DNA of 64,000 nt from an uncultured Paracoccaceae bacterium (GTDB lineage: Bacteria > Pseudomonadota > Alphaproteobacteria > Rhodobacterales > Rhodobacteraceae): the NCBI GenBank assembly GCA_913041145.1, contig CAJWHE010000001.1, positions 1 to 64,000 on the forward strand. The letters run 5' to 3'. Each line of letters starts with the position of its first letter. Positions within the stretch are counted from its first letter, which is position 1. The position numbers were made by a program, and so were the translations under genes. The notes beneath the pieces were generated by a model. That model saw only the letters and a list, made by a program, of their open reading frames with translations. It searched no databases and was not told the DNA's origin. Below, piece by piece: positions 16,925 through 25,894 of the stretch.

Positions 16925-18523
16925 TTATTTTAAGGCAATATCACAAACATCCGCTTCTACATGAGGTAAGTATTGCTCAAAGTTCTGATTAAACATTGTT
17001 ATGAGTTTGTGCACCTGACCATCGTAGGCTTCCTTATTTTCCCATGTATCACGTGGATTGAGTAACTTATCTGGTACTCCGTTGACAGATTCTGGTACTT
17101 CAAAACCAAAGAATTTATCGACACGATAGTTCACTGAACCTAGGGAGCCATCAAGAGCAGCAGATAGAAGGGCTCTGGTGGCTTGGATGGGCATTCGCGA
17201 ACCAGTTCCATATTGACCCCCAGTCCACCCGGTATTCACAAGCCAACATTGTGCTTGATTATCAGCAATTTTTTGTCGTAGAAGGTTGCCGTAAACCTCT
17301 GGCCTTCTTGGCATAAAAGGTGCTCCAAAACATGTTGAAAAAGTTGGTTGTGGTTCGTTTATGCCATTTTCAGTTCCTGCCACCTTTGAAGTAAACCCTG
17401 ACAAAAAGTGATAAATTGCCTGAGCAGTTGAAAGCCTTGCTATTGGTGGTAATACTCCAAAAGCATCACAAGTTAGCATAATTATATTTTTAGGATGATA
17501 TGCTAATGAACTATTAGAAGCATTAGCTATATAATCTAATGGGTATGCGCACCGCATATTAGCACTTATACTATCATCGTGAAAATCCAACTCTTTGGTA
17601 ACTGGATCATAGACCATATTTTCGATAATAGTTGCAAATTTTTTGGTAGTAGCAAAAATTTCTGGCTCAGCTTTAGGGTCAAGATCTATAGTTTTTGCGT
17701 AACAGCCACCTTCAAAATTAAATATCCCATTATTAGACCAACCATGCTCATCGTCGCCTATTAGAGTACGATTAGGATCTGCTGAAAGTGTTGTCTTGCC
17801 TGTGCCAGAAAGCCCAAAAAATATTGCACTATCATTTGAGTTATCGTGAGCATGATTTGCTGAGCAGTGCATTGGCATAATACCTTTTTCAGGTAATAAA
17901 AAATTTAATAAAGAAAATACAGATTTTTTATTTTCACCAGCATACTCTGTTCCCCCAATTAGGATTAACTTTTGGTCAAAGTTTATTGCTATAATAACAT
18001 CTGAACGACAGCCATGCTTCTTGGGGTTAGCATGAAATTTAGGACAATTAATTATTGTGTATTCCGGGTCAAATCTTACTAATTCATTTAAATCAGGCCT
18101 TCTTAACATATGTCTAATAAATAAACCGTGCCAAGCAAGTTCGGTAACTAATCGGACATCGAGCCTATGCTCAGGATCGGCTCCAGCAAATAAGTCATGA
18201 ACAAAGTAATCTTTACCTTTCATATGAGCGAGCATATCTTTATGAAGTATCTCAAAGCTCTCTGGTGTCATGGGTGCATTGTTTTCCCACCATACGGAGT
18301 TTTCATTACTTGCTGTTTTTACAATAAACTTATCATTAGGTGATCTGCCGCTGTGTTTTCCCGTAGTGACTAGTAGGGTACCACCATTTCCTAGCTCACC
18401 TTCACCTCTTTGAATTGCTTCTTGGATTAACCCTGGCTCCATTAAGTTATAAAACACGTTATTTAGTTCTCTAATTCCTTGAGACACAATTGTTTTTTCG
18501 GGATTGAATGTTCCGTGGTTCAT
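16925..18523 (-). CDS. pckA: Phosphoenolpyruvate carboxykinase (ATP)
   Basis: Converts oxaloacetate and ATP to phosphoenolpyruvate and CO2, the first committed step of gluconeogenesis. The 532-residue protein has the kinase-1a P-loop [20 protein letters not shown], the metal-binding DDEHGW just after it, [10 protein letters not shown], and the substrate loop [12 protein letters not shown]. The ATG at 18523 is preceded by AAGGAC at good distance. A 316-bp gap upstream holds a candidate promoter with a palindrome over the -35 box. Lying next to mcd, it fits a carbon flow from acetyl-CoA through C4 acids to sugars. Confidence 0.98.
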   Translation of the reverse strand: MNHGTFNPEKTIVSQGIRELNNVFYNLMEPGLIQEAIQRGEGELGNGGTLLVTTGKHSGRSPNDKFIVKTASNENSVWWENNAPMTPESFEILHKDMLAHMKGKDYFVHDLFAGADPEHRLDVRLVTELAWHGLFIRHMLRRPDLNELVRFDPEYTIINCPKFHANPKKHGCRSDVIIAINFDQKLILIGGTEYAGENKKSVFSLLNFLLPEKGIMPMHCSANHAHDNSNDSAIFFGLSGTGKTTLSADPNRTLIGDDEHGWSNNGIFNFEGGCYAKTIDLDPKAEPEIFATTKKFATIIENMVYDPVTKELDFHDDSISANMRCAYPLDYIANASNSSLAYHPKNIIMLTCDAFGVLPPIARLSTAQAIYHFLSGFTSKVAGTENGINEPQPTFSTCFGAPFMPRRPEVYGNLLRQKIADNQAQCWLVNTGWTGGQYGTGSRMPIQATRALLSAALDGSLGSVNYRVDKFFGFEVPESVNGVPDKLLNPRDTWENKEAYDGQVHKLITMFNQNFEQYLPHVEADVCDIALK

Positions 18524-18839
18524 CTAATGTCCTTAGTGCTTTAAAATTTTACTTTATTCGTAGCTGATTATTATGTTTATGTCTTGAATATAAAAAACCC
18601 GAGCGACTAATGTTAAGTTATATCGTGTCATATCAAAATGAAAGGGCTCAACTGTCAACAGTTAGTGTTGAACAATAGGCTGAATTGCCGCAAGTGGTTA
18701 TATGGTATTTTAAACATATGGAGAAATTTTGTTTAGTGTTAGGGTTAAAGGTTTTTTTAACGGTATACCGAGAAAGTATTAGGGATGTTGATAAAGTGCT
18801 TTTGAAATTAATTAAAGTAAGTTTTAAAAGTAATAATTT
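18524..18839. other. Gap between pckA and 3-hydroxybutyryl-CoA dehydrogenase
   Basis: 316 bp without a gene. It holds the presumed pckA promoter on the minus strand and a 14-bp palindrome (separate entry). The part from 18700 to 18839, downstream of the dehydrogenase gene, is AT-rich and shows no hairpin with a T tract, so I see no intrinsic terminator for the hbd-etf genes. Confidence 0.6.
18630..18663 (-). promoter_or_regulatory. Candidate pckA promoter overlapped by a perfect 14-bp palindrome
   Basis: On the minus strand TTGACA (18658-18653) is followed after exactly 17 bases by TGATAT (18635-18630). The -35 box lies inside the perfect palindrome AACTGTCAACAGTT at 18650-18663. The -10 matches the consensus poorly (three of six), while the -35 is perfect. 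The leader to the ATG would be about 100 bases. An operator for a dimeric regulator over the -35 box is an inference. Confidence 0.45.
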
Positions 18840-19715
18840 TTAACGAGATGGTTCGGCTGGATTTTTACTATAATCATAAAACCCTTTACCAGTCTTTTTT
18901 CCAAGCCAACCTGCTTCCACATATTTAGTCAGTAGTGGACAGGGTCGATATTTCGTATCTGCCAGCCCGTCATGTAACACAGTCATAATCGATAGGCAGG
19001 TATCTAAGCCAATGAAGTCAGCAAGCTCAAGTGGACCCATGGGATGATTTGCACCAAGACGCATAGATTCATCAATTGATTTAATTGAGCCTATACCTTC
19101 AAAAAGTGTATAAATTGCTTCATTTATCATTGGCATCAATACTCGATTTACAATAAATCCAGGGAAATCCTCTGCTTGAGCGGCAGTTTTTCCTAGTTTT
19201 TGTACAACAGACAGGCATGAATCATAAGTATCTTGATTAGTTGCAATTCCTCTAATTAGTTCAACTAACTGCATTAAAGGTACTGGATTCATAAAATGAA
19301 ACCCCATAAACTTTTCAGGACGATCAGTTCTTGATGCAAGTCTTGTAATGGAAATTGATGATGTATTTGAGGTCAGAATTGTGTCCTCTTTTAGATGTGG
19401 CGTTAGGCTTTCAAAGATAAGTGTTTTAACGGCTTCATCTTCAGTTACTGCTTCTATGATAAGGTCAGCACCAGCCACTGTCTCTAATTTTGTAGCTGGT
19501 TTTAAGTTATCTAAAGTCTCTTCACATACATTTAATGAAATTCTTCCATCTTTAACTTGACGTGTTAAACTTGTAACTATTTTCTCAACATTTGTTTTTA
19601 ATACTTCTTTTGAAATGTCAGAAAGTATTACTTTATACCCTACCATTGCCATTGATTGGGCAATTCCACGACCCATTTGTCCTGACCCAACTATTCCAAT
19701 AGTTTTAATTATCAT
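18840..19715 (-). CDS. 3-hydroxybutyryl-CoA dehydrogenase
   Basis: NAD(P)-dependent oxidoreductase interconverting 3-hydroxybutyryl-CoA and acetoacetyl-CoA. The Rossmann motif GIVGSGQMGRGIAQSMAMVGY begins at residue 7, followed by ILTSNTSSISITRLA, the catalytic-histidine segment FMGFHFMNPVPLMQLVELI and the C-terminal NHPMGPLELADFIGLDT. At 291 residues it is the short, stand-alone form rather than the fused FadB type. It follows etfA by 51 bp in the same direction. Roles in polyhydroxybutyrate or butyryl-CoA metabolism, or in the entry to the ethylmalonyl-CoA route, are possible; I leave the symbol open (hbd-like or paaH-like). Confidence 0.93.
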   Translation of the reverse strand: MIIKTIGIVGSGQMGRGIAQSMAMVGYKVILSDISKEVLKTNVEKIVTSLTRQVKDGRISLNVCEETLDNLKPATKLETVAGADLIIEAVTEDEAVKTLIFESLTPHLKEDTILTSNTSSISITRLASRTDRPEKFMGFHFMNPVPLMQLVELIRGIATNQDTYDSCLSVVQKLGKTAAQAEDFPGFIVNRVLMPMINEAIYTLFEGIGSIKSIDESMRLGANHPMGPLELADFIGLDTCLSIMTVLHDGLADTKYRPCPLLTKYVEAGWLGKKTGKGFYDYSKNPAEPSR

Positions 19716-19766
19716 TTAAGATTCTTTCACTTTTAACACTTTGGAGTTATGAATAAGTTGATAGAA

Positions 19767-20693
19767 TTAAAGTTTTTCAATTAGCTCTGGCACAAGTTCA
19801 AAAAGATCTCCAACTAAGCCATAGTCAGCTACTTGGAATATCGGCGCTTCTTCGTCCTTGTTAATTGCAACAATTACCTTAGAATCCTTCATTCCAGCAA
19901 GATGTTGAATAGCTCCTGAAATACCGATAGCAACATAAAGATCTGGTGCTACAACCTTTCCTGTTTGACCAACTTGCCAATCATTAGGGGCATAGCCAGA
20001 GTCCACTGCTGCTCTAGATGCTCCGACTGCAGCACCTAGTTTGTCGGCTAGTTTTTCTATTAGGTCAAAATCATCTTTGGAGCCAACTCCTCGGCCTCCT
20101 GACACAACACTCCCAGCCGATGTTAATTCGGGACGATCACTTGCTGCTACCATATCTTCCATCCATTGACTCAATTGTTGGCTACTGGACGATGATAATT
20201 GTTCAATCTCAGCAGATCCATTTTGATCAGTCGCCTCAAAGTTAGCCGTTCTAACCGTAATAACTTTTTTTTGATCTATGGATTGCACTGTTTGTATAGC
20301 GTTTCCTGCATATATTGGTCGTTCAAAAGTGTCGGGTTCAATGACAGCTGTTATATCTGACATGATCATTGAATCAAGATGTGCTGCTACTCGAGGTAGT
20401 ATATTTTTTGCTCCGGCTGTTGATGGGGCAACTATATGACTAAATTTATCTGAAAGTGATATAATTAAATCAGAAATAGGTTCAGCCAGATCATGACCGA
20501 GGGATGAGGACTCAGCATATAATACTTTTGCGACTCCACTTAGTTTTGCAGCAGACTTTGCAGCATTTTCGGTGTTTTCGCCTGCACATAGAATAGTAAC
20601 ATCACCCATTTTTTTTGCAGCTGTTAATGCTTTTGCAGTGGCATCTTCAGCTAATTCACTATTTGATAACTCTGCTATGAGAAGGACTGCCAT
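19767..20693 (-). CDS. etfA: Electron transfer flavoprotein alpha subunit
   Basis: FAD-carrying subunit that takes electrons from acyl-CoA dehydrogenases and passes them to ETF-ubiquinone oxidoreductase. The C-terminal FAD domain is clear: SGGRGVGSKDDFDLIEKLAD, GASRAAVDSGYAPNDWQVGQ, TGKVVAPDLYVAIGISGAIQ and NKDEEAPIFQVADYGLVGD. Length 308 residues is normal. It begins immediately after the etfB stop (TAAATG), with AGGAG about eight bases before the ATG, so the two are tightly coupled. Probable clients in this window include the Mcd-like dehydrogenase. Confidence 0.98.
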   Translation of the reverse strand: MAVLLIAELSNSELAEDATAKALTAAKKMGDVTILCAGENTENAAKSAAKLSGVAKVLYAESSSLGHDLAEPISDLIISLSDKFSHIVAPSTAGAKNILPRVAAHLDSMIMSDITAVIEPDTFERPIYAGNAIQTVQSIDQKKVITVRTANFEATDQNGSAEIEQLSSSSSQQLSQWMEDMVAASDRPELTSAGSVVSGGRGVGSKDDFDLIEKLADKLGAAVGASRAAVDSGYAPNDWQVGQTGKVVAPDLYVAIGISGAIQHLAGMKDSKVIVAINKDEEAPIFQVADYGLVGDLFELVPELIEKL

Positions 20694-21455
20694 TTAAATT
20701 ACTCCTGCTTCTTCTTTAAGTTTTACTAGTAGTTCATCTACTGACGCTACTTTAACACCAGCTTTTCTGGTTTCTGGCTCTCGGGTGTTGATAATCGATA
20801 GCCGCGCTGTCAAATCAACTCCGTAGTCCGAAGGGACTTTTTCATCTAACTGCTTTCTCTTTGCTTTCATTATATTTGGAAGAGATGCGTATCTGGGTTG
20901 ATTGAGCCTCAGATCAACAGTTATGACTGAAGGAAGGGACACTTTTATTGATTGAAGGCCCCCGTCCACCTCTCTAGTAACCACTGCATTTTTTGCCTCA
21001 ATATTTAATTCGGATGCGAATGTTGCTTGGGACCAACCTAAAAGGGCAGATAACATTTGTCCTGTTGCGTTCATATCATTATCAATTGCTTGTTTGCCAC
21101 ACAGTACTAGGTTAGCAGCTTCCTCTGTGGCAATTTCTTTTAAAAGTTTAGCCACTGTAAGAGGTTCTATATCTTGATGCACATCTTCTGATGCAATGAC
21201 CAATATAGCTCGATCTGCACCCATGGCTAAAGCTGTTCTCAAGGTTTCTTGATTTTGCTTCACTCCTATTGAAACGGCAATTACTTCAGTAACCTTTTCT
21301 GCTTCTCTAAGTCTAATGGCTTCTTCTACAGCAATTTCGTCGAAAGGATTCATCGACATTTTGACATTGGTAAGGTCAACACCTGATCCATCTGCTTTTA
21401 CACGGACTTTAACATTGTAATCTATGACGCGCTTAACTGGTACTATCACCTTCAT
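20694..21455 (-). CDS. etfB: Electron transfer flavoprotein beta subunit
   Basis: Partner of EtfA; holds AMP and makes contact with dehydrogenases. The start [20 protein letters not shown], the [17 protein letters not shown] segment, the recognition-loop region and the C-terminal signature [14 protein letters not shown] are all present in 253 residues. It is the first gene of the etfB-etfA-dehydrogenase series. A GGGGTTACC ribosome-site region lies before the ATG. Confidence 0.98.
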   Translation of the reverse strand: MKVIVPVKRVIDYNVKVRVKADGSGVDLTNVKMSMNPFDEIAVEEAIRLREAEKVTEVIAVSIGVKQNQETLRTALAMGADRAILVIASEDVHQDIEPLTVAKLLKEIATEEAANLVLCGKQAIDNDMNATGQMLSALLGWSQATFASELNIEAKNAVVTREVDGGLQSIKVSLPSVITVDLRLNQPRYASLPNIMKAKRKQLDEKVPSDYGVDLTARLSIINTREPETRKAGVKVASVDELLVKLKEEAGVI

Positions 21456-21544
21456 TAATGGTAACCCCTTATAAATAACCAGGCTTTTCTTAACCTGAAT
21501 AATATTTGTTTACAAAATTTTTTTAAAAAACAATAGGACAAAAT

Positions 21545-21578
21545 CGACGCGCCTTGTGATTTTGGCGTCGGTTTCAAC
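21545..21578 (-). terminator. Possible terminator after the adenosyltransferase gene
   Basis: The minus strand reads GACGCC, then an A-rich loop, then GGCGCGTC followed by GATTTTG, giving an inverted repeat (CGACGC/GCGTCG on the plus strand) just downstream of the pduO-type gene and before the etfB promoter area. The T tract is short, so termination strength is uncertain. Confidence 0.4.
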
Positions 21579-21615
21579 AACAAAATTAATCAAATATTCT
21601 TTAGTGCACATAAAT

Positions 21616-22191
21616 TTAACGGTTTGCACCGGGAACCCACAATATGTCATCTTTTCCGTTAGAGTTTGCTACCCTTGACGCCACAAAAAACCAGTCACTT
21701 AGCCTATTTAGATACTGAATAGAATGTGCATTCACTGTCTCACTATTAGATAACTCAACGGTTAAGCGTTCTGCTCTTCTTGAGACGGTTCTGCATAAAT
21801 GTAAATGTGCAGCTAGTTTTGATCCCCCAGGTAAAATAAATGACCGCAAAGGTTCGATATTTTTGTTCATAAGATCAATCTCAGTTTCTAACCTCTTAAC
21901 TTGATTTCCAGTCATTCTTAATGGCTGATATTGAGCTTCGGAGTCCTTTTCCTGATCAGGTCTACAAAGATCAGCCCCAAGATCGAAAAGATCATTTTGG
22001 ATAACCGAAAGTTGGGTGGATATCAGTGTTCTATCCGCGTATAATTTAGCAAGACCCACAGTAGCATTTGTCTCGTCGACGGTTCCGTAAGCGGACACTC
22101 TTAAAGAGTGTTTAGGTACTCTATTGCCATCTCCGAGCGAAGTTTCTCCAGAATCCCCAGTCTTTGTATAAATTTTACTTAGTGTGACCAT
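21616..22191 (-). CDS. Cob(I)yrinic acid a,c-diamide adenosyltransferase, PduO type
   Basis: Transfers the adenosyl group of ATP to cob(I)alamin to make adenosylcobalamin, the coenzyme of methylmalonyl-CoA and ethylmalonyl-CoA mutases. The N-terminal ATP-binding stretch IYTKTGDSGETSLGDGNRV and RVSAYGTVDETNATVGLA, and the later FILPGGSKLAAHLHLCRTVSRRAER, are diagnostic for the PduO/MMAB fold. Length 191 residues. It is separated by 4 bp from the HIG1-type gene. Lying near mcd and etf, it fits an adenosylcobalamin-dependent acyl-CoA pathway. Confidence 0.95.
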   Translation of the reverse strand: MVTLSKIYTKTGDSGETSLGDGNRVPKHSLRVSAYGTVDETNATVGLAKLYADRTLISTQLSVIQNDLFDLGADLCRPDQEKDSEAQYQPLRMTGNQVKRLETEIDLMNKNIEPLRSFILPGGSKLAAHLHLCRTVSRRAERLTVELSNSETVNAHSIQYLNRLSDWFFVASRVANSNGKDDILWVPGANR

Positions 22192-22195
22192 TTAA

Positions 22196-22402
22196 TTAGT
22201 TTCCAATATTTTTGATTAATACGAATAGTAAAACAAGAATTATTGCAAGAGCTTGAGCCCCTATTCGATAACGCATAATTTTATTAGAGTATTTTCGGTT
22301 GAATTCGCCACCTTTTGCAAACGTCCCAATCCCTATCAATAATATAATTAAGACTACGATAGCTGCTATTATAACTATAAAGAAAAGTGGATCTTGTACC
22401 AT
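22196..22402 (-). CDS. HIG1-type twin-transmembrane protein
   Basis: A 68-residue protein with two hydrophobic segments (about residues 6-28 and 47-65) joined by the loop FAKGGEFNRKYSNKIMRYRI, which matches the conserved loop of the hypoxia-induced-protein (HIG1) family; in mitochondria these proteins attach to respiratory complexes. In Rhodobacterales such a twin-membrane protein commonly precedes the PduO-type adenosyltransferase, as here (4-bp gap). The bacterial function is not settled. Confidence 0.85.
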   Translation of the reverse strand: MVQDPLFFIVIIAAIVVLIILLIGIGTFAKGGEFNRKYSNKIMRYRIGAQALAIILVLLFVLIKNIGN

Positions 22403-22464
22403 TAACGACCTTTTAATTTTTATATTTACCTTTTAATTCACCAGAAGTTTTCTGATAGATAGAG

Positions 22465-23295
22465 TTAAAGTTTTGAAATTAAAAGATCTAACCATTTAGT
22501 AGGTAGTATTTTTTTCAAATAATACAGTAAGTATGTTGGAGTTGTTATGAAATAACGTGTTTTTGGTTTGGAACTCTCAAGGGCATGAATTAATTTCTTG
22601 GAGACAGCAGTTGCTGGGAGTTCAAATAAATCGGGCGCATTTCCTTTGTATAGTCTTGGTATAAGTAACTTTCGATACTCGTCAGCCCGAGAAGACTGCT
22701 CCCATTTAACCCATTTTTCAAATTTAGGTATAGAATTTTTTCTTATCTGAGATGTTATAGGGCCAGGTTCGATTAAAATAACCTTAATGTTTGAGTGAAT
22801 TAACTCAACTCTTAGTGTGTCAGATAGGCCTTCAATAGCAAATTTTGTTGAATTGTACGCTCCTCTAAATGGAAGAGCTACAAAACCTAGAACAGATGAA
22901 CAGTTAACTATTCTTCCGTATCCTTGTGCCCTCATTATAGGAAGACTCAAACGTATAAGTTCGTGATAACCAAAAACATTTGACTGAAAGATATCTTTCA
23001 AAGCGCCAGTACTTATGTCTTCCAGAGCTCCCGGAATTGCGAAAGCTCCGTTGTTAAATATAGCGTCAAGGGTGCCCCCTGTCACTTCAAGGCAACTTTG
23101 CAATGCTGACTCTATTGTTTTTTCTTTTTGATAATCAAGTAAGAAGCTTTCAATACCCTCAGTTTTAAGTCTATTACAGTCCTTTTGTTTTCTACAGGTA
23201 GCAAAAACCTTCCATCCACGTTTATGAAGCGTTTGCGCGCAAGAATATCCTATTCCTGAAGAGCACCCTGTTATTAAGATAGATTTTTTATGCAT
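22465..23295 (-). CDS. Short-chain dehydrogenase/reductase
   Basis: 276-residue classical SDR. The cofactor motif is GCSSGIGYSCAQTL (TGxxxGIG type), the structural NNAG motif is changed to NNGAFA, the catalytic serine lies in VNCSSVLGFVALPFRG and the YxxxK pair in AYNSTKFAIEGL, followed by VILIEPGPI. A C-terminal hydrophobic patch (YLLYYLKKILP) may associate with membranes. The NNGA variant is seen in a subset of SDRs, so the enzyme should be active. The substrate is unknown. It is divergent from parC with a 140-bp gap. Confidence 0.92.
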   Translation of the reverse strand: MHKKSILITGCSSGIGYSCAQTLHKRGWKVFATCRKQKDCNRLKTEGIESFLLDYQKEKTIESALQSCLEVTGGTLDAIFNNGAFAIPGALEDISTGALKDIFQSNVFGYHELIRLSLPIMRAQGYGRIVNCSSVLGFVALPFRGAYNSTKFAIEGLSDTLRVELIHSNIKVILIEPGPITSQIRKNSIPKFEKWVKWEQSSRADEYRKLLIPRLYKGNAPDLFELPATAVSKKLIHALESSKPKTRYFITTPTYLLYYLKKILPTKWLDLLISKL

Positions 23296-23435
23296 TTTTA
23301 TCCTTTGGTAAGAAAGGTTCTTAAGAGAGTTAGTAAAACAGATAAATAGAGGTTTAAATAGTAAAATTTGTGTTAAAACTAAGTTATGATAAAGGATTGC
23401 TTTACTGGACTAATTACCTTGGATAGATAGTATTT

Positions 23436-25781
23436 ATGGCAGACAATTTTAATGATCACAGCGATCAAACTTCAGAAGTTACAGAGACTCTTCGTAGAGC
23501 GATAGGGGACAGGTATTTAAAGTACGCCTTATCGACAATTATGAATCGCGCTCTGCCTGACGCTAGAGATGGTTTAAAACCTGTTCATCGTAGAATTCTT
23601 TTTGCGATGCATGAACTTAAACTTTCATCAATCGGTGGGTTTAGGAAGTCGGCAAAGATCTCTGGAGATGTTATGGGGAACTACCACCCTCATGGAGATC
23701 AAGCTATTTACGATGCTTTGGCTCGGTTAGCTCAAGAATTCAGTGTTCGTTATCCACTAGTGAATGGCCAAGGAAATTTTGGAAATATTGATGGAGATAA
23801 CCCAGCGGCACCGAGATATACGGAAGCTCGCATGACAAAAGCCGCTGAATTACTTTTAGAGGGTATTTCTGAAGACGCAGTGGACTTCCATGATAATTAT
23901 GATGGAACTTTACAAGAGCCAGTTGTTCTGCCGGCAACCTTTCCTAATCTTCTGGCGAACGGTTCTAGTGGCATAGCAGTTGGGATGGCGACTAACATTC
24001 CACCCCACAATGTAATCGAGTTATGCTCGGCATGCTTGCATCTATTAAAAGCACCTAATGCTCGTGATGAGACCCTAGCGGAATATATTCCTGGTCCAGA
24101 TTTTCCGACTGGAGGCGTAATAGTCGAGCCTAAAGAGAATATACTAAACTTTTATAAGGTAGGTCGCGGATCTATTAGATTGAGAGCTAAGTGGGTATTA
24201 GAAGAGTTACCAAGAGGACAATGGCAAATAATTGTTACAGAAATCCCATATCAAGTTCAAAAATCTAGACTTATTGAAAAAATAGCTGAACTAATACAGA
24301 TGAAAAAAGTTTCAGCACTTGGAGATGTGCGAGATGAGTCTGCAGAAGATATAAGAATTGTACTTGAGCCAAGAGTAAAAAATATCTCGGCGGAAGCTCT
24401 AATGGAAACAATGTTTCGTCATTCAGACCTGGAAGTTAGATTTAGTATGAACATGAATGTTCTTATCGATGGCTTAACACCAAAGGTTTGTTCATTAAAA
24501 GAATTATTAAGGGCATTTCTAGATCACCGTCAGGTTGTATTAATTAGAAGGTCTAAATTTAGATTAAAAAAAATCGATCATAGATTAGAAGTGTTAGAAG
24601 GTTTTATTGTCGCTTTTCTCAATTTAGATAGGGTTATAGATATTATTAGATACGAGGAAGACCCTAAAAACGCTCTAATGTTCGAAAATTGGGGAAGTGA
24701 TTTTAAACGAGCGACTTCAGAATTTGATTATATTCCGGTTCATAAAACACCGTTAAAGGACCCCTCGCTTAGCGAATTACAGGCAGATGCAATATTAAAC
24801 ATGCGCCTTAGGTCCCTTCGTCGTCTGGAAGAATTAGAGTTACGCAAAGAACGAGATAAACTTATGTTAGAGCGTGTGACGCTGGAAGACCTCCTTGATA
24901 GTGAAGAGTTACAATGGTTAGAAATTAGTGATCAAATAAAACATACAAAAAAAATATTTTCTGCTGACTCCATAAACTCTATTAGGAAGACAATCTTTGA
25001 GAAAAGGAAGGATATTGAGGAAATATCTTTTGAGGAGATGGTTGAAAAAGAGCCTGTGACCGTAGTGTGTTCAAAGATGGGTTGGGTTAGATCTTTGCGT
25101 GGACATATAGAGCTCGGTCAAGACCTAAAGTTTAAAGATGGTGATGAAAAGGGTTTTATATTCCATGCAGAATCAACAGATAGAATTTTAATTTTTGGTT
25201 CAAATGGAAGATTTTATACTATTCCATGTGCTAATCTGCCGGGAGGGCGAGGAATGGGGGAGCCCGTTAGATTAATGGTAGATCTGCCAAATGAAGTAAC
25301 TATCGTCGATATTTTTGTGCATAATTCGATGAGTAAGTTACTGTTGGTATCGAGTCTAGGTGATGGTTTTATTGTTAAAGAGACGGAGGTAATTGCACAG
25401 ACTAGGAGTGGTAAACAGGTCTTGAATTTACAAGAGAGCTCAGTTGCAGCTATCTGTCATCACGTTTTGGGAGATCATGTGGCTATAGTCAGCACCAATG
25501 GCAAACTATTAGTTTTTTCAACTTCAGAGCTTCCAGAAATGAATCGTGGTAAAGGAGTGCGGTTGCAGAAATATAATTCTTCAAAAGGCCGACAAGGTTC
25601 TTTGGCTTTAGATGGAGGTCTTTCTGATTTGACGACTTTCAATTGGTCTGATGGTCTTTCCTGGAATACTGATGGAGGAAAAAATAGAAATCAGATAGAC
25701 ATGACTCCTTGGTTATCAAAAAGAGCTGGGGTTGGTCGCAAATCGCCGCATGGTTTTCCTAAACAAAATAAATTTTTGTAA
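23436..25781 (+). CDS. parC: DNA topoisomerase IV subunit A
   Basis: Subunit that cuts and rejoins DNA to decatenate daughter chromosomes. The breakage-reunion domain carries LPDARDGLKPVHRRILFAM, YHPHGDQAIYDALARLAQ, GNFGNIDGDNPAAPRYTEAR (active tyrosine Y128) and NLLANGSSGIAVGMATNIPP. At 781 residues, with a short degenerate C-terminal barrel, it is ParC rather than GyrA. In the quinolone region the serine of E. coli ParC is replaced by glutamine (Q89 in HGDQAIYD), which is probably the natural state in this lineage. The gene stands alone between the divergent SDR and tuf. Confidence 0.96.
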   Translation: MADNFNDHSDQTSEVTETLRRAIGDRYLKYALSTIMNRALPDARDGLKPVHRRILFAMHELKLSSIGGFRKSAKISGDVMGNYHPHGDQAIYDALARLAQEFSVRYPLVNGQGNFGNIDGDNPAAPRYTEARMTKAAELLLEGISEDAVDFHDNYDGTLQEPVVLPATFPNLLANGSSGIAVGMATNIPPHNVIELCSACLHLLKAPNARDETLAEYIPGPDFPTGGVIVEPKENILNFYKVGRGSIRLRAKWVLEELPRGQWQIIVTEIPYQVQKSRLIEKIAELIQMKKVSALGDVRDESAEDIRIVLEPRVKNISAEALMETMFRHSDLEVRFSMNMNVLIDGLTPKVCSLKELLRAFLDHRQVVLIRRSKFRLKKIDHRLEVLEGFIVAFLNLDRVIDIIRYEEDPKNALMFENWGSDFKRATSEFDYIPVHKTPLKDPSLSELQADAILNMRLRSLRRLEELELRKERDKLMLERVTLEDLLDSEELQWLEISDQIKHTKKIFSADSINSIRKTIFEKRKDIEEISFEEMVEKEPVTVVCSKMGWVRSLRGHIELGQDLKFKDGDEKGFIFHAESTDRILIFGSNGRFYTIPCANLPGGRGMGEPVRLMVDLPNEVTIVDIFVHNSMSKLLLVSSLGDGFIVKETEVIAQTRSGKQVLNLQESSVAAICHHVLGDHVAIVSTNGKLLVFSTSELPEMNRGKGVRLQKYNSSKGRQGSLALDGGLSDLTTFNWSDGLSWNTDGGKNRNQIDMTPWLSKRAGVGRKSPHGFPKQNKFL

Positions 25782-25894
25782 AAGCCCAATATCACAAAGT
25801 TTTATGTATAATTTGAATAGGGCCCTTGATTTTTTTCAAAAAAAATATATCCCAAATTTAGAATGCTATAGAGATTTTATAAACCAAAAAAAAG

